Assembly: GCA_964589175.1 (NCBI GenBank) | Contig: CAZPRY010000020.1 | Location: forward strand, 5,174-69,173 | Source of the DNA: CAZPRY01 sp964589175 | Lineage (GTDB): Bacteria > Fidelibacterota > UBA2242 | Length of the DNA stretch: 64,000 bases | Direction of reading: 5' to 3' | In this document: piece after piece, positions 44,825 to 54,423 of the stretch | Layout of the letters: each line of letters starts with the position of its first letter | Numbering within the stretch: position 1 is the first letter of the stretch | Notes under the pieces: generated by a model | What the model was told of the DNA's origin: nothing | Database searches by the model: none | What the model saw: the letters and a program-made list of their open reading frames with translations, nothing else | Program-made: the position numbers and the translations under genes

Positions 44825-44863
44825 TTCGGCTACGCCGCCGGAAATTGGTTTCTTTTTCTGGCC

Positions 44864-46204
44864 TCAGATTGACCGGCTGAAACGCTGAAAGCCGTCGAAC
44901 TGCTCGATCAGGATTTTGCGGTTTTCCGGGTAGAGCGGCAAATCATAGATGGGGTCGCCGTCGATATCCTCGGAACTTACCAGGGCGCTGTCCCGCACGC
45001 CTAGCGCCGATTTGCGCCAGCGGTTGCCACGCATTATATAGCGGTTTCCGTCATGAACAAAGGCGAATTTATCTTCGCGGAACTGCGCCAGGGTTTGCCC
45101 GTTTTTATCGTACCAGAAGCTTTCAAGCACCGGCGGCTGATCGCTCTCGAGGCCGAGGTCGGCCAGGTGCGGTGGGCGGCCGGCGGCGTTTCGGACGAGC
45201 TGGAAAAGGTTACGAATCGAAACCGGCTGCTTGATTTCCCGGTTGGCCGGGATATTGGGCCCGGCGACAAAAAGCGGAACGCGATTGCCGGCTTCGGTGA
45301 CATTGCCGAAATGGTAGTTCCAGCCTTCGTCCCCGAAGTTATCGCCGTGATCCGAGGTGAAGACCAGAAGTGATTCCGGGTACTTTGTGATAATCACTTC
45401 GGAGAAAATATCAATAAATCGGGAGAGCCGGCGCCAGGCAATCTTCTGCCGGTTGCGCAGGAGCCTCAGAAAATTAATCTGAAAATGTTGCCGTTCGCTG
45501 CTCAGCCAGCTCTGGTTGACAAGATGGAAGAGGCTCTTCATCTCGTTGTATTTATCCTGAACGCTGCGGCTGCGCAGGCGGAATTTGTTATCGATATGAT
45601 AAGGAAAATGGGTTTCCATCAGGTTGATAAAGAGGAAAACCTTGCGCTGCTCGCGGTCGGCCTCTTCCAGAACCCGGAAAGCGCGGTCGAGCTGGTAATT
45701 GCCCAGCGAGCGAATCCACGACTGGCTGGCCCGGAGGTCTTCGGTCATCCGGCCGGTCAACAGATCGCCGTTGAGTAATTTTTTGCGAATGCGGCGCTTG
45801 CCGAACAACACGATGAAATTACCGAGGGGATTTTTGGTGGGGTTGATAAAGCGCCAGATGGGTTCGATCCGGTCGAAACCGCGATCCAGCCCGAAGATGT
45901 GGGTGGTCACGGTATTGGCGGTCAGCTGAACCGTCGTGTAGCCCTGCTCTTTCAGGTGTTGGGCCAGGGTGGGGATGGAGGAATCCAATCCGCGCGTGCG
46001 GGTCGTGGAGCCGTGCTCGTGCGGTGACAGGCCGGTGAAAATCGAGGCGGTCGACGGCAGGGTCCAGCAGCCGGCGGAATAGGCATTATGAAAAGTCGTG
46101 GACCGCGACTGGAGGAAATTCAGGCGGGAATGCCCGCCGCCCCAGACGGTATCATAGCGCAGGCTATCGGCAATTACGAGAATAATATGTCCGGTGTTAT
46201 CCAT
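44864..46204 (-). CDS. cytoplasmic sulfatase-like hydrolase with Thr nucleophile
   Basis: A 446-residue alkaline-phosphatase-superfamily protein. The catalytic site reads WTLPSTASIFTG, with Thr where arylsulfatases have Cys or Ser for formylglycine, so classic sulfatase maturation is excluded. Metal ligands are seen at DSLRYD and SDHGDNFGDEG. No signal peptide is visible. Such proteins may be phosphodiesterases, phosphoglycerol transferases or phosphonate hydrolases. The substrate is unknown. It stands alone and converges with the TonB operon. Confidence 0.75.
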   Translation of the reverse strand: MDNTGHIILVIADSLRYDTVWGGGHSRLNFLQSRSTTFHNAYSAGCWTLPSTASIFTGLSPHEHGSTTRTRGLDSSIPTLAQHLKEQGYTTVQLTANTVTTHIFGLDRGFDRIEPIWRFINPTKNPLGNFIVLFGKRRIRKKLLNGDLLTGRMTEDLRASQSWIRSLGNYQLDRAFRVLEEADREQRKVFLFINLMETHFPYHIDNKFRLRSRSVQDKYNEMKSLFHLVNQSWLSSERQHFQINFLRLLRNRQKIAWRRLSRFIDIFSEVIITKYPESLLVFTSDHGDNFGDEGWNYHFGNVTEAGNRVPLFVAGPNIPANREIKQPVSIRNLFQLVRNAAGRPPHLADLGLESDQPPVLESFWYDKNGQTLAQFREDKFAFVHDGNRYIMRGNRWRKSALGVRDSALVSSEDIDGDPIYDLPLYPENRKILIEQFDGFQRFSRSI

Positions 46205-46404
46205 AAAATTTCACCCGGCCCGCATATTTATTGACATTTTCAATTTAGTGTCACTTTTACTGGAAGTCAAATGGTGAGATCGTTTCTGTCGTTGCAGAGG
46301 ATCATTATCCCTGCGGGGGCCCGGGATCTACAGGAGTATTGGCGACGCTAATGTAAAATAAATTTGCTATATTGAAACTTAATGAAGAATTGTCAGGAGG
46401 AAAT

Positions 46405-47166
46405 ATGAAAAACTTTGAAAGAGTTCTATACGAAGCGCTGTTGATAGCTTTCGGGAAGGTTCTGGCCAAATACAATGCTTTTTCCCAGGGATCGATCCTC
46501 CGGGACGTCGGGCGCGAGATCATCCAATATCTTAATGAACATGGTTTTGGATTCGATGAGACCGGCGATCTGGACGACCTCTCTAAACTGACCAATCTTT
46601 TTATCAAAAACGGGTTTGCCGAGAAGCTGGAGATTGTTCCCGCGGAAAAAGGCGACAATTATATATGGCACAACCTCTACGGTTTCGATGCCTATAAAGA
46701 ATTGCACGAAATTTCCGACAATCCCTTTCTGGCCTGTCCGCTGAACTCATGTTTGTATTACATCGCCGAGAAACACCATAAGACCTTGCGCCTGCACAAT
46801 AAATCGTTTGATACGGAAGGTCATATGGCCGAATCCCAGTATGAACTTGTGGACCAGGTCCTGCCTGAGGGCGAGGATTTCGATCAGCTGGTGATCGAGA
46901 ATGTGAGGCTCTATGAACTGGCGGAAGAGCGGGCGGAAAGACTGGAAAAGGCCTATAAGGAAATCAAAGCCCTGCGGGGGATCATTCCCATCTGCGCCTC
47001 CTGTAAGAAAATCCGCAATGACGAGGGCTATTGGGAGCAGGTGGAAGGATATATCAGCGAGCACAGCGAGGCTGTTTTCAGCCACGCGGTTTGCCCGGAT
47101 TGTATGCAGAAACTCTATCCCGATTACATGGCGGAGATGAAGAAAATCGAGACCAAGGAGAGTTAA
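46405..47166 (+). CDS. sensor-like protein with a CASCKK zinc-finger-like tail
   Basis: A 253-residue protein. The N-terminal 165 residues are an unknown, mostly helical domain (ALLIAFGKVLAKYNAFSQG, LACPLNSCLYYIAEKHH). A coiled linker follows (ELAEERAERLEKAYKEIKAL), then the tail GIIPICASCKKIRNDEGYW and SHAVCPDCMQKLYP. This tail is common at the C-terminus of response regulators and PAS-domain sensors in delta-proteobacteria and FCB bacteria. Here it is attached to a different input domain. GGAGG precedes the ATG. It is probably a signalling protein, without a kinase domain. Confidence 0.65.
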   Translation: MKNFERVLYEALLIAFGKVLAKYNAFSQGSILRDVGREIIQYLNEHGFGFDETGDLDDLSKLTNLFIKNGFAEKLEIVPAEKGDNYIWHNLYGFDAYKELHEISDNPFLACPLNSCLYYIAEKHHKTLRLHNKSFDTEGHMAESQYELVDQVLPEGEDFDQLVIENVRLYELAEERAERLEKAYKEIKALRGIIPICASCKKIRNDEGYWEQVEGYISEHSEAVFSHAVCPDCMQKLYPDYMAEMKKIETKES

Positions 47167-47189
47167 CCGCTGAGTAGGGAGAGTATTTT

Positions 47190-47577
47190 ATGAATAGAAA
47201 TCTTGTTGTCACACTGACCGGTCAGGATCGGGTCGGTATAGTAGAACAGGTCACCCGGTTCGTTCTGGAACAGGGTGGTAATATAGCCGAAAGCCGCATG
47301 GCCCGGCTGGGCGCCCTACCGAATCGAAGTCAATGGCGCCGACCACGAAGGAATCGTCTATCATATCACCCATTACCTGGCGGAGCGGGGCATCAATATT
47401 GAAAGCATGGACACGGATATGATTCAGGCTCCGATGAGCGGAACTCCCTTATTCATGATGTCGGGCATCATGCTCGTAGCGCCCGATCAACCGCTGCATC
47501 TCTGGGAGGATAATCTTAAAGCGTTGGGTGACGATTTGAATGTGGAGATCGAGGTGTCGCCTTATACGGGATCATGA
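47190..47577 (+). pseudogene. decayed GcvR-like ACT-domain protein
   Basis: The N-terminus MNRNLVVTLTGQDRVGIVEQ and GNIAESRMARLG match the first ACT domain of GcvR-type regulators. Directly after, in another frame, comes YRIEVNGADHEGIVYHITHY, IESMDTDMIQAPMSG and a normal end at 47577, the second ACT domain. About 40-45 residues that normally join them are missing, and the frame is shifted, so a deletion has broken the gene. The plain open frame stops at 47402. Confidence 0.75.
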
Positions 47578-47609
47578 ATTACCTTTCGGGCATGTCTGAA
47601 GATGCATAG

Positions 47610-47756
47610 ATGGCCGAAATTCCCCAAAATTTAAATAAAACGGACGGAATCAAAATCCCGCCAAAGGGTCTGGCGATTTTGGCGCTGATCGGGCAGCTGG
47701 CCGCGCCTGCGATGTTCGGCTACTTCTGTGTTTTTCAAATTTCTTACATTTTTTAG
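47610..47756 (+). pseudogene. 5' remnant of a Nramp-like transporter gene
   Basis: A 48-codon frame MAEIPQNLNK ... IPPKGLAILALIG closely resembles the start of Nramp-type divalent metal transporters of FCB bacteria (PPKGLAILALIGPG), then becomes an unrelated hydrophobic tail and stops. It directly follows the broken GcvR-like gene, so one or more deletions removed part of both. The family assignment rests on a short stretch. Confidence 0.45.
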
Positions 47757-47862
47757 CGAACGGCTTCACAAACGGCATTATTTCATATCCCATAAAATTA
47801 TTCTACGATTAAGAAGTGAGATTGCTAAATTAGGCCACAACATTTTCATTGAGGAGATGCTT

Positions 47863-50019
47863 ATGAATCCATCGATACGTGTTCTGTCATGTTTGCTGAT
47901 CGTCGCGAGCTTGATTTCCGTCATTTCTTGTGACGGGGGAGATTCCTCCGGCATTCGAGTCCTGCCGGCGGCCGGAAAGATCGGACGGTTTGAAACCCTT
48001 ACGGCCAGAATCGCCTTGTCGACTCCCTTCACGAATCCTTATGATTCCGATGATATTCAGGTGGACTTGCTGGTGAACACGCCCGATGGTCAAAAATTAG
48101 CGCTGCCCTGTTTTTATACGAGCGGGTCATCGGAGGAGTCCGAATGGGAAGCACGTTACACAGCCATGCAGGCGGGAAAGCACAGCTGCCGGATTCAGGT
48201 CGTCAGTCAAGGGGATAGCTCGCGCTCCGGGATATTCCATCTGAAAGTAATGGAATCCGGCCGGGACGGCTTTTTGCGGTTGAACCCCCAATCGCTCTAT
48301 TCTTTCGTTTTCGACTCGGGGAAACGTTATCGCGGTGTCGGATTGAATGTCTGCTGGGAAATGCAGTCGGATTGGAAACACCCTTACGAGACCTATTTTG
48401 ATGAGCTGGAGCGGAACCATGCGGATTTCATGCGCATCTGGATGTGTCCCTGGAATCTGCCGCTGGAATGGGCGCGGGTTCCGTCTTATGAAGTCCTCAC
48501 CGATGAATTTGAGAATTGGGAGAAAACCTATTCCCACTCGCCGGGACTGCAGCTCGTCAGGGACGTAAACCGGCAAACCGAGGAAGATTCCAGCCGGATT
48601 ACGATGCGCTCCAATTCCACGGAAACGATCGTCTATCAGCTCGAAAATATCCGCAAATTCAAAGTCAAACTATTCTACCGGCAGCGGCTTTCCGAAGATA
48701 AAATCAAATGTTATTGGTCGACGGATGATGTTTCCTATACGCCCATCGAGATCGAATTCAGCCAGGCCTGGGACACCCAGACAGACTGGCAACGCGTTTT
48801 CATCGCCTATATCAAAGAACTTCCGGCCGGCGCGAATTACCTTAAAATCGAATTGCTGAAAGATATGGAGGGAACGCCCAATCTGGCCAGCATCGAGATC
48901 GAGCACGGCGAGGCGACGGAGGTTCTGGACGCGCCCGGTCTCGGCCGGTACTATGAGAAGACGGCCAAACGCCTGGACGAAATCCTGCGTCTGGCGGAAG
49001 AAAAGGGTGTCTATATCATGCTCGCGCATGATTACCATGGTCTTTTCAAAGACTATATCGATCGCTGGGCCTCCAATGCCGAATGGCGGACCTGTCCCTA
49101 TAACGCCGCCAACGGCGGACCCTGCGAAACACCCACGGATTTTTTCACCAATGCCGAGGCGAAGAAAATCTATAAGAAGCGCTTGAGATACATGGTGGCG
49201 CGCTGGGGATTCTCCACCTACCTGGCCTGCTGGGAATTCTGGAACGAAATCGACAATGTAATGGAATGGCAGGGAGTTCCGGCGGAGGCGATCACCACCT
49301 GGCACCGGGAGATGGCCGATTACCTGAAAGAGATCGATCCCTACGAACACCTCGTGACGACCAGCGTCGTTTACCGGGAAGTGCCGGGTTTGTGGGACAT
49401 CGAAAATCTGGATTTTACGCAGCATCACAACTACGGCCCGACGAATGATATGAAAACGAGCATCCTGAATTACGTCAATCTTTTTCAAAAACCGGACGTG
49501 GTCGGGGAATATGCGCTGGGCTGGAAGGGTCCCGGCAAGGACCAGCCGGCGGAACTGTATGAGGGCAAGATGCACAACGGCCTCTGGCGCGGTATGTTCT
49601 CGCCGACCCCGGTTTTGCCCCTCACGTGGTGGTGGGAATGGCATCTGCAGAAGCAGCATTATCACCATTTCAGAGCCGCGGCGGATTTCGTAGCGCTCAT
49701 GATCACGAAAAATGAGGACGTTCTGGGTGAAATCACTGTCAGCGGCGGGGCTGCGAAGGTTGAGTGCCTGGGGCTAAAATCGGGTGACGACCGCTTTGTA
49801 TGGCTGCGCAATCCGGGCGCCGAAGTGCAGAACGAACTATCGCTGACAGTAGAAGGAACAGGCACATCACAATTTATTGCAAAATATTACGATACCTGGA
49901 CGGGCAAATTTTCGGAGGAGCTGGAGATCGAATCCGTGGATGATCAGATCCTGCTGAAAGGCTTCCGGCTGGCGAGTGCTCAGGACAAGGCTGTATGGCT
50001 GCGGCCGAAAGGGCAATGA
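47863..50019 (+). CDS. lipoprotein glycoside hydrolase with an inserted beta domain
   Basis: A 718-residue protein with lipobox SVISC at Cys23. A short N-terminal Ig-like domain (about 30-140, as in DUF5060 proteins) precedes a TIM-barrel glycosidase (about 150-640). The acid/base Glu is in WEFWNEID and the nucleophile candidate in VVGEYALGW. Between the first barrel strands, residues about 235-350 form a beta-rich insertion resembling a carbohydrate-binding sandwich (YQLENIRKFKVKLFYRQ to LKIELLKDMEG). A C-terminal beta domain ends the protein. GAGGAG lies 6 bases before the ATG. It is the first gene of the polysaccharide cluster, probably an outer-surface endo-acting glucanase or mannanase. 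Confidence 0.75.
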   Translation: MNPSIRVLSCLLIVASLISVISCDGGDSSGIRVLPAAGKIGRFETLTARIALSTPFTNPYDSDDIQVDLLVNTPDGQKLALPCFYTSGSSEESEWEARYTAMQAGKHSCRIQVVSQGDSSRSGIFHLKVMESGRDGFLRLNPQSLYSFVFDSGKRYRGVGLNVCWEMQSDWKHPYETYFDELERNHADFMRIWMCPWNLPLEWARVPSYEVLTDEFENWEKTYSHSPGLQLVRDVNRQTEEDSSRITMRSNSTETIVYQLENIRKFKVKLFYRQRLSEDKIKCYWSTDDVSYTPIEIEFSQAWDTQTDWQRVFIAYIKELPAGANYLKIELLKDMEGTPNLASIEIEHGEATEVLDAPGLGRYYEKTAKRLDEILRLAEEKGVYIMLAHDYHGLFKDYIDRWASNAEWRTCPYNAANGGPCETPTDFFTNAEAKKIYKKRLRYMVARWGFSTYLACWEFWNEIDNVMEWQGVPAEAITTWHREMADYLKEIDPYEHLVTTSVVYREVPGLWDIENLDFTQHHNYGPTNDMKTSILNYVNLFQKPDVVGEYALGWKGPGKDQPAELYEGKMHNGLWRGMFSPTPVLPLTWWWEWHLQKQHYHHFRAAADFVALMITKNEDVLGEITVSGGAAKVECLGLKSGDDRFVWLRNPGAEVQNELSLTVEGTGTSQFIAKYYDTWTGKFSEELEIESVDDQILLKGFRLASAQDKAVWLRPKGQ

Positions 50020-50133
50020 GCCTTGGCTGAATCGCGACCGGCCCATTCACCCTAAAGAGTATCGGAAGGCAACGAGACCTTTGCATTCTTGCCCGAGTTT
50101 CATAATATATCAATGTTAAGGGGAGGCTGATCG

Positions 50134-51117
50134 ATGAAGTACCGTGAACTCGGAAGGACCGGCTGGGAAATATCAACCATCGGTTTCGGCGGATGGGCGA
50201 TTGGGGGAACCTGGGGACGGGTGGATGACCGTGAAGCGCTGGCTGCCCTGCACCGGGCCGTGGACCTGGGAATTAATTTCTTCGATACCGCCGACGTGTA
50301 TGGCGACGGTCATAGTGAGCGGCTGATGAGGCAGCTTCGCAAGGATTATAAAGAGAAAATTCATATTGCGACCAAGGCCGGACGGCGGCTCGACCCGCAT
50401 ATGACCGCGGGCTACAACCGCGAAAACCTCACGGCCTTCGTCGAGCACAGCCTGCAAAACCTGGGCGCTGAAACCCTCGATCTGCTGCAACTGCACTGTC
50501 CGCCGACCGAGGTCTACTACATGCCCGAAGTATTTGCTATTCTCGATGACCTCGTGAAAGACGGCAAACTGCGTTTTTACGGCGTGAGTGTTGAAAAAGT
50601 GGAAGAAGCTCTGAAGGCGATCGAATATCCCAATGTCCAGTCGGTGCAGATTATTTTCAACATGTTCCGGCATCGCCCGGCCGAGCTGTTTTTCGAGCAG
50701 GCCCGCAAGCGCAAGGTGGGCATCATCGTCCGGGTTCCGCTGGCATCGGGGATGCTGACCGGCAAACTCAGGCCGGACACGAATTTCGAGCCGGATGATC
50801 ACCGGCGCTTCAATCGCCACGGGGAAGCTTTCGATCGGGGCGAGACCTTTTCGGGCGTCGATTATGAACTCGGTTTAAAAGCCGTCGACGAATTGATGGC
50901 GATTTGCCCGCTGGGCGTGACGATGGCCCAATTTGCACTGCGCTGGATTTTGATGTTTGATGCCGTGAGCTGCACGATACCGGGCGGAAGGCGCCCCGTG
51001 CAGGTCGAAGAGAATGCCGCCGTGTCCGATCTGCATCCGCTCAGCGAAGAAACGATGGAAAAGGTGCGCTCGGTCTACGATCGCTACATTCGCAAGTCGG
51101 TTCACCATTATTGGTAA
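50134..51117 (+). CDS. aldo/keto reductase
   Basis: A 327-residue TIM-barrel oxidoreductase with catalytic Asp and Tyr (FFDTADVYGDGHSE), Lys (IATKAG) and His (LLQLHCP). The NADPH-binding C-terminal part is normal. GGGGAGG lies upstream. It probably reduces sugar-derived carbonyls or acts on sugar alcohol derivatives within the carbohydrate cluster. The substrate is not known. Confidence 0.88.
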   Translation: MKYRELGRTGWEISTIGFGGWAIGGTWGRVDDREALAALHRAVDLGINFFDTADVYGDGHSERLMRQLRKDYKEKIHIATKAGRRLDPHMTAGYNRENLTAFVEHSLQNLGAETLDLLQLHCPPTEVYYMPEVFAILDDLVKDGKLRFYGVSVEKVEEALKAIEYPNVQSVQIIFNMFRHRPAELFFEQARKRKVGIIVRVPLASGMLTGKLRPDTNFEPDDHRRFNRHGEAFDRGETFSGVDYELGLKAVDELMAICPLGVTMAQFALRWILMFDAVSCTIPGGRRPVQVEENAAVSDLHPLSEETMEKVRSVYDRYIRKSVHHYW

Positions 51118-51234
51118 ATCGCTATTTGTATTCTGAAAATTTATAAAAGCAGCATTCCGGTATCGGCCCAAAACTGATCGATGGGATAACAACTTATAAC
51201 TTCATGCTTTGCGTTAAGGAGTGGAGATTCGCTT

Positions 51235-52215
51235 ATGAAAGTCTTATTTATCGGCGGCACGGGTGTCATCAGCTCGGCCTGTTCCCAATTGGCGATTGAG
51301 CGGGGAATCGATCTTTACCTGTTAAACAGGGGCCAAAGCCACCGGCCGGTTCCGGAAGGAGCCCAGGTTCTGAAAGCCGATATTCGCGATATGGCTTCAG
51401 TGAAATCGGCGCTGAGCAGGCTGACCTTTGAGGCCGTTGTCGATTGGATCGCTTTTACACCGGATCACATCGAAACCGACCTGCAGTTGTTCCGGGAGCG
51501 GACGGGGCAGTTCGTCTTCATCAGTTCGGCATCGGCCTATCAGACCCCACCGGCCAGATTGCCGGTGACCGAATCGACGCCGCTGGCGAATCCCTTCTGG
51601 GAATACTCGCGCAATAAAATCGCCTGTGAGGATCGTTTGATCCGGGCTCACCGCGAGTTTCAGTTTCCCTTTACGATTGTCCGGCCGTCTCACACCTACG
51701 ATTGCACGCTGCTGCCGATGCACGGCGGCTATACCATCGTGGACCGCATGCGCAAAGGTCAGAAGGTTATTGTGCATGGCGACGGCAGTTCCCTGTGGGT
51801 AATGACCCATCACCGCGATTTCGCGAAGGGCTTCGTAGGGCTGCTGGGCAACAATCGCGCGATCGGGGAGGTTTTTCAGATTACTTCCGATGAATGGCTG
51901 ACCTGGAACCGGATATTCGAGATCGTCGCGCAGGCCGCCGGAACGAAGGCCGACATCATGCATATCCCATCGGATGTCATCGCCGGATTTGACCCGGAGT
52001 GGGGAGATGGCCTGTTAGGCGATAAAATGCACAGCATGATTTTCGACAACAGCAAAATCAAGCAGCTGGTGCCGGACTTTGCCGCCACGATTCCCTTTGC
52101 GCGCGGGGCCGAAGAGATAATGGCCTGGTATGACGGCGATGCGTCCCGGCGAGTGATCAATCCGAAGCTGAATAGCCTGATCGATGAAATGCTCGATTTT
52201 GATAAGGCCGCTTAG
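51235..52215 (+). CDS. NAD-dependent epimerase/dehydratase (atypical SDR)
   Basis: A 326-residue protein with GGTGVISSAC for NAD(P) binding, FISSASAYQTP and YSRNKIACE (the YxxxK pair). It looks like the CSP41/isoflavone-reductase-like atypical SDR branch, some of which lack redox activity. It follows the aldo/keto reductase in the sugar cluster, which suggests a nucleotide-sugar or sugar modification. Confidence 0.8.
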   Translation: MKVLFIGGTGVISSACSQLAIERGIDLYLLNRGQSHRPVPEGAQVLKADIRDMASVKSALSRLTFEAVVDWIAFTPDHIETDLQLFRERTGQFVFISSASAYQTPPARLPVTESTPLANPFWEYSRNKIACEDRLIRAHREFQFPFTIVRPSHTYDCTLLPMHGGYTIVDRMRKGQKVIVHGDGSSLWVMTHHRDFAKGFVGLLGNNRAIGEVFQITSDEWLTWNRIFEIVAQAAGTKADIMHIPSDVIAGFDPEWGDGLLGDKMHSMIFDNSKIKQLVPDFAATIPFARGAEEIMAWYDGDASRRVINPKLNSLIDEMLDFDKAA

Positions 52216-52290
52216 CTATTAATCTTTAAATTAAAATACAGGCAATCTGAACGGTTTTAAACATCTTAAAATCTTTTCGGGGAGAGTAAT

Positions 52291-54360
52291 TTGCGAAACA
52301 AAATAAATAGCGAAATTTACTTCGTTACAGGCTTTTTATTGCTCGCCCCGCTCCTCGCAAGCGCCGCTGCCGGAGACATCCGGCTCAACCAGAAGGGTTT
52401 CTATCCCGAAGGCCCGAAATATGCCATTGCGCTGGCCGTTGGGGATGACACGTTTTACATCACTTCCCCGGATCTGGCCGATACGCTTTACAGCGGGGCG
52501 CTGGCGGCGGCGAAAACCTGGACGCATTCGGGTGAGGAGGTCCGGTTAATCGATTTTACCGATTTTACGACGCCGAGTGAATACACAATTGTAGTCCCGG
52601 ATCTGGGTCAGTCTCACCGTTTCCGGATCGCGGATTATGTGCAGCAGGATTTGACAATCGGAGCGCTCAGGGGATTTTATTATCAGAGGGCTTCAATGGA
52701 ACTCCTGCCGGAGTTTGCCGGAATCTGGAGCCGGCCGGCCGGGCACCCCGACACTTTGGTGTATGTGCATGTCTCGGCTGCGAGCGCAGCACGGCCGGCG
52801 AATACAATCATTTCTGCGCCGAAGGGTTGGTACGACGCCGGGGATTATGGCAAGTACATCGTGAATTCGGGAATCAGCACATACACGGTCCTGGCCCTTT
52901 ATGAGCATTTTCCGGAATATTATCGGAATTTCGGCACCGGAATTCCCGAAAGCGGCAATGGCGTCCCGGATGTTCTGGATGAGGCGCTGTGGAACCTGAG
53001 ATGGATGCTTGCCATGCAGGACCCGAACGACGGCGGCGTGTATCACAAGCTGACGACGGCTAATTTTGCCGCGATGGTCATGCCACATAAGGCCGGAGGC
53101 AAGCGTTACGTCGTCATGAAGAGCACAGCGGCGACACTCGACTTCGCGGCAGTGATGGCGCAGGCCAGCCGGATTTTCAGCCATTTCGGGGATGAATTAC
53201 CGGGGCTCGCGGATTCCTGTCTGACAGCTTCATTGGATGCCTGGCGATGGGCGCGTGAGCATCCGAACGTATTCTATTCTCAGCCGTCCGGAATCAACAC
53301 GGGAGCATACGGGGACGGCTATGTCGGAGACGAATTCAAGTGGGCTGCCGCCGAGCTCTTCATCACGACCGGGGCGGACAGTTTTTATACCGCCGTTGAT
53401 TTCTTGTCTGGCAACTTCGATGTGCCCTCCTGGCCGAATGTCGCCACCCTGGGACTCCTTTCCCTGGCAGCCCGAATCGACAGCCTGAGTATTGGAATGG
53501 CAAATTTGGTCGAGAATGCGCTTTTGAGCCTGGCGGATCCATTGATAACTTCGCTGGATAATTCGGCTTATCACGTTGTAATGGGCAAATCAAGCAGCGA
53601 TTTCACCTGGGGCAGCAACGGCGTAGCCACCAACCAGGGCATGATCCTGATCCACGCCTATTTGCTCACGCTGGATGAATCCTACCTGGAAGCTGCGCTT
53701 CAAAACCTGGATTATCTGCTGGGACGGAATGCAACCGGCTACTGTTTTGTGACCGGTTTTGGCAGTGTCTCGCCGATGAAGATTCATCATCGCCCCTCCG
53801 CTGGTGACGGCATCAGAAAACCGGTTCCCGGCTTGCTGGCCGGCGGCCCGAACCCGGGAAGACAGGACGGCTGTTCCGGTTATATCGGGACCGAGGCGGC
53901 CCGGTCCTACTCCGACACCGAATGCAGCTACGCCTCTAATGAAATTGCGATTAACTGGAACGCTCCGCTGGTTTACCTGGCCGGGGCCCTTGAAGCGCTC
54001 TATTCGCCTACGGGACATCCCAACAGCACCGCGATCCGGGAAGCTGATGAACAGGGGGAAACGCTGCCCCGGAAATTCGGTTTACTGCCCAATTACCCGA
54101 ATCCGTTCAATCCCTCCACGCAAATTGTCTATTCGCTGCCGCGCGAGAGCGAGGTTCGTCTGGGGGTTTACAACCTGAAAGGCCAGCTGGTCCGAACGCT
54201 CCGGAACGGCGTGATTCCGGCCGGGACTCACAGCGTCACCTGGAATGCGGACAGGAGCGGCGGCACAAAAGTCGGCAGCGGGATTTATATCGTTCGCCTG
54301 GCGGCCCGCCAGCATGATCAAACCGTTGTGGATTCGAGGAAGATTTTGTTGCTCCAATAA
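52291..54360 (+). CDS. secreted GH9 endoglucanase with sorting domain
   Basis: A 689-residue enzyme starting at TTG. A signal peptide precedes a CelD_N Ig-like domain (about 25-110). The GH9 catalytic domain follows, with the catalytic Asp pair in WYDAGDYGKY and the acid Glu in ASNEIAINWNAPLVY. The C-terminus is a type IX-like sorting domain (LLPNYPNPFNPSTQIVYSL and GSGIYIVRLA). It should cut cellulose or other beta-1,4-glucans outside the cell. It precedes the GH3 gene that finishes the oligosaccharides. Confidence 0.92.
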   Translation: MRNKINSEIYFVTGFLLLAPLLASAAAGDIRLNQKGFYPEGPKYAIALAVGDDTFYITSPDLADTLYSGALAAAKTWTHSGEEVRLIDFTDFTTPSEYTIVVPDLGQSHRFRIADYVQQDLTIGALRGFYYQRASMELLPEFAGIWSRPAGHPDTLVYVHVSAASAARPANTIISAPKGWYDAGDYGKYIVNSGISTYTVLALYEHFPEYYRNFGTGIPESGNGVPDVLDEALWNLRWMLAMQDPNDGGVYHKLTTANFAAMVMPHKAGGKRYVVMKSTAATLDFAAVMAQASRIFSHFGDELPGLADSCLTASLDAWRWAREHPNVFYSQPSGINTGAYGDGYVGDEFKWAAAELFITTGADSFYTAVDFLSGNFDVPSWPNVATLGLLSLAARIDSLSIGMANLVENALLSLADPLITSLDNSAYHVVMGKSSSDFTWGSNGVATNQGMILIHAYLLTLDESYLEAALQNLDYLLGRNATGYCFVTGFGSVSPMKIHHRPSAGDGIRKPVPGLLAGGPNPGRQDGCSGYIGTEAARSYSDTECSYASNEIAINWNAPLVYLAGALEALYSPTGHPNSTAIREADEQGETLPRKFGLLPNYPNPFNPSTQIVYSLPRESEVRLGVYNLKGQLVRTLRNGVIPAGTHSVTWNADRSGGTKVGSGIYIVRLAARQHDQTVVDSRKILLLQ

Positions 54361-54423
54361 ATAGCGGAATCATCCGGCTTTCAGGTCGGCAAATCCGTAT
54401 TTTAAAATGTAATCGGAGAAAGT

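Larger units (their letters stand above)
44566..44863. other. 298-bp convergent spacer rich in hairpins and repeats
   Basis: Between the TonB-receptor gene (plus) and the sulfatase-like gene (minus). It holds a perfect hairpin at 44646-44667, an extended long stem at 44702-44774 and a REP-like repeat at 44797-44824. GCATTCCAGC occurs twice. It could serve as bidirectional terminator, but no U-tract is clear. Confidence 0.55.
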
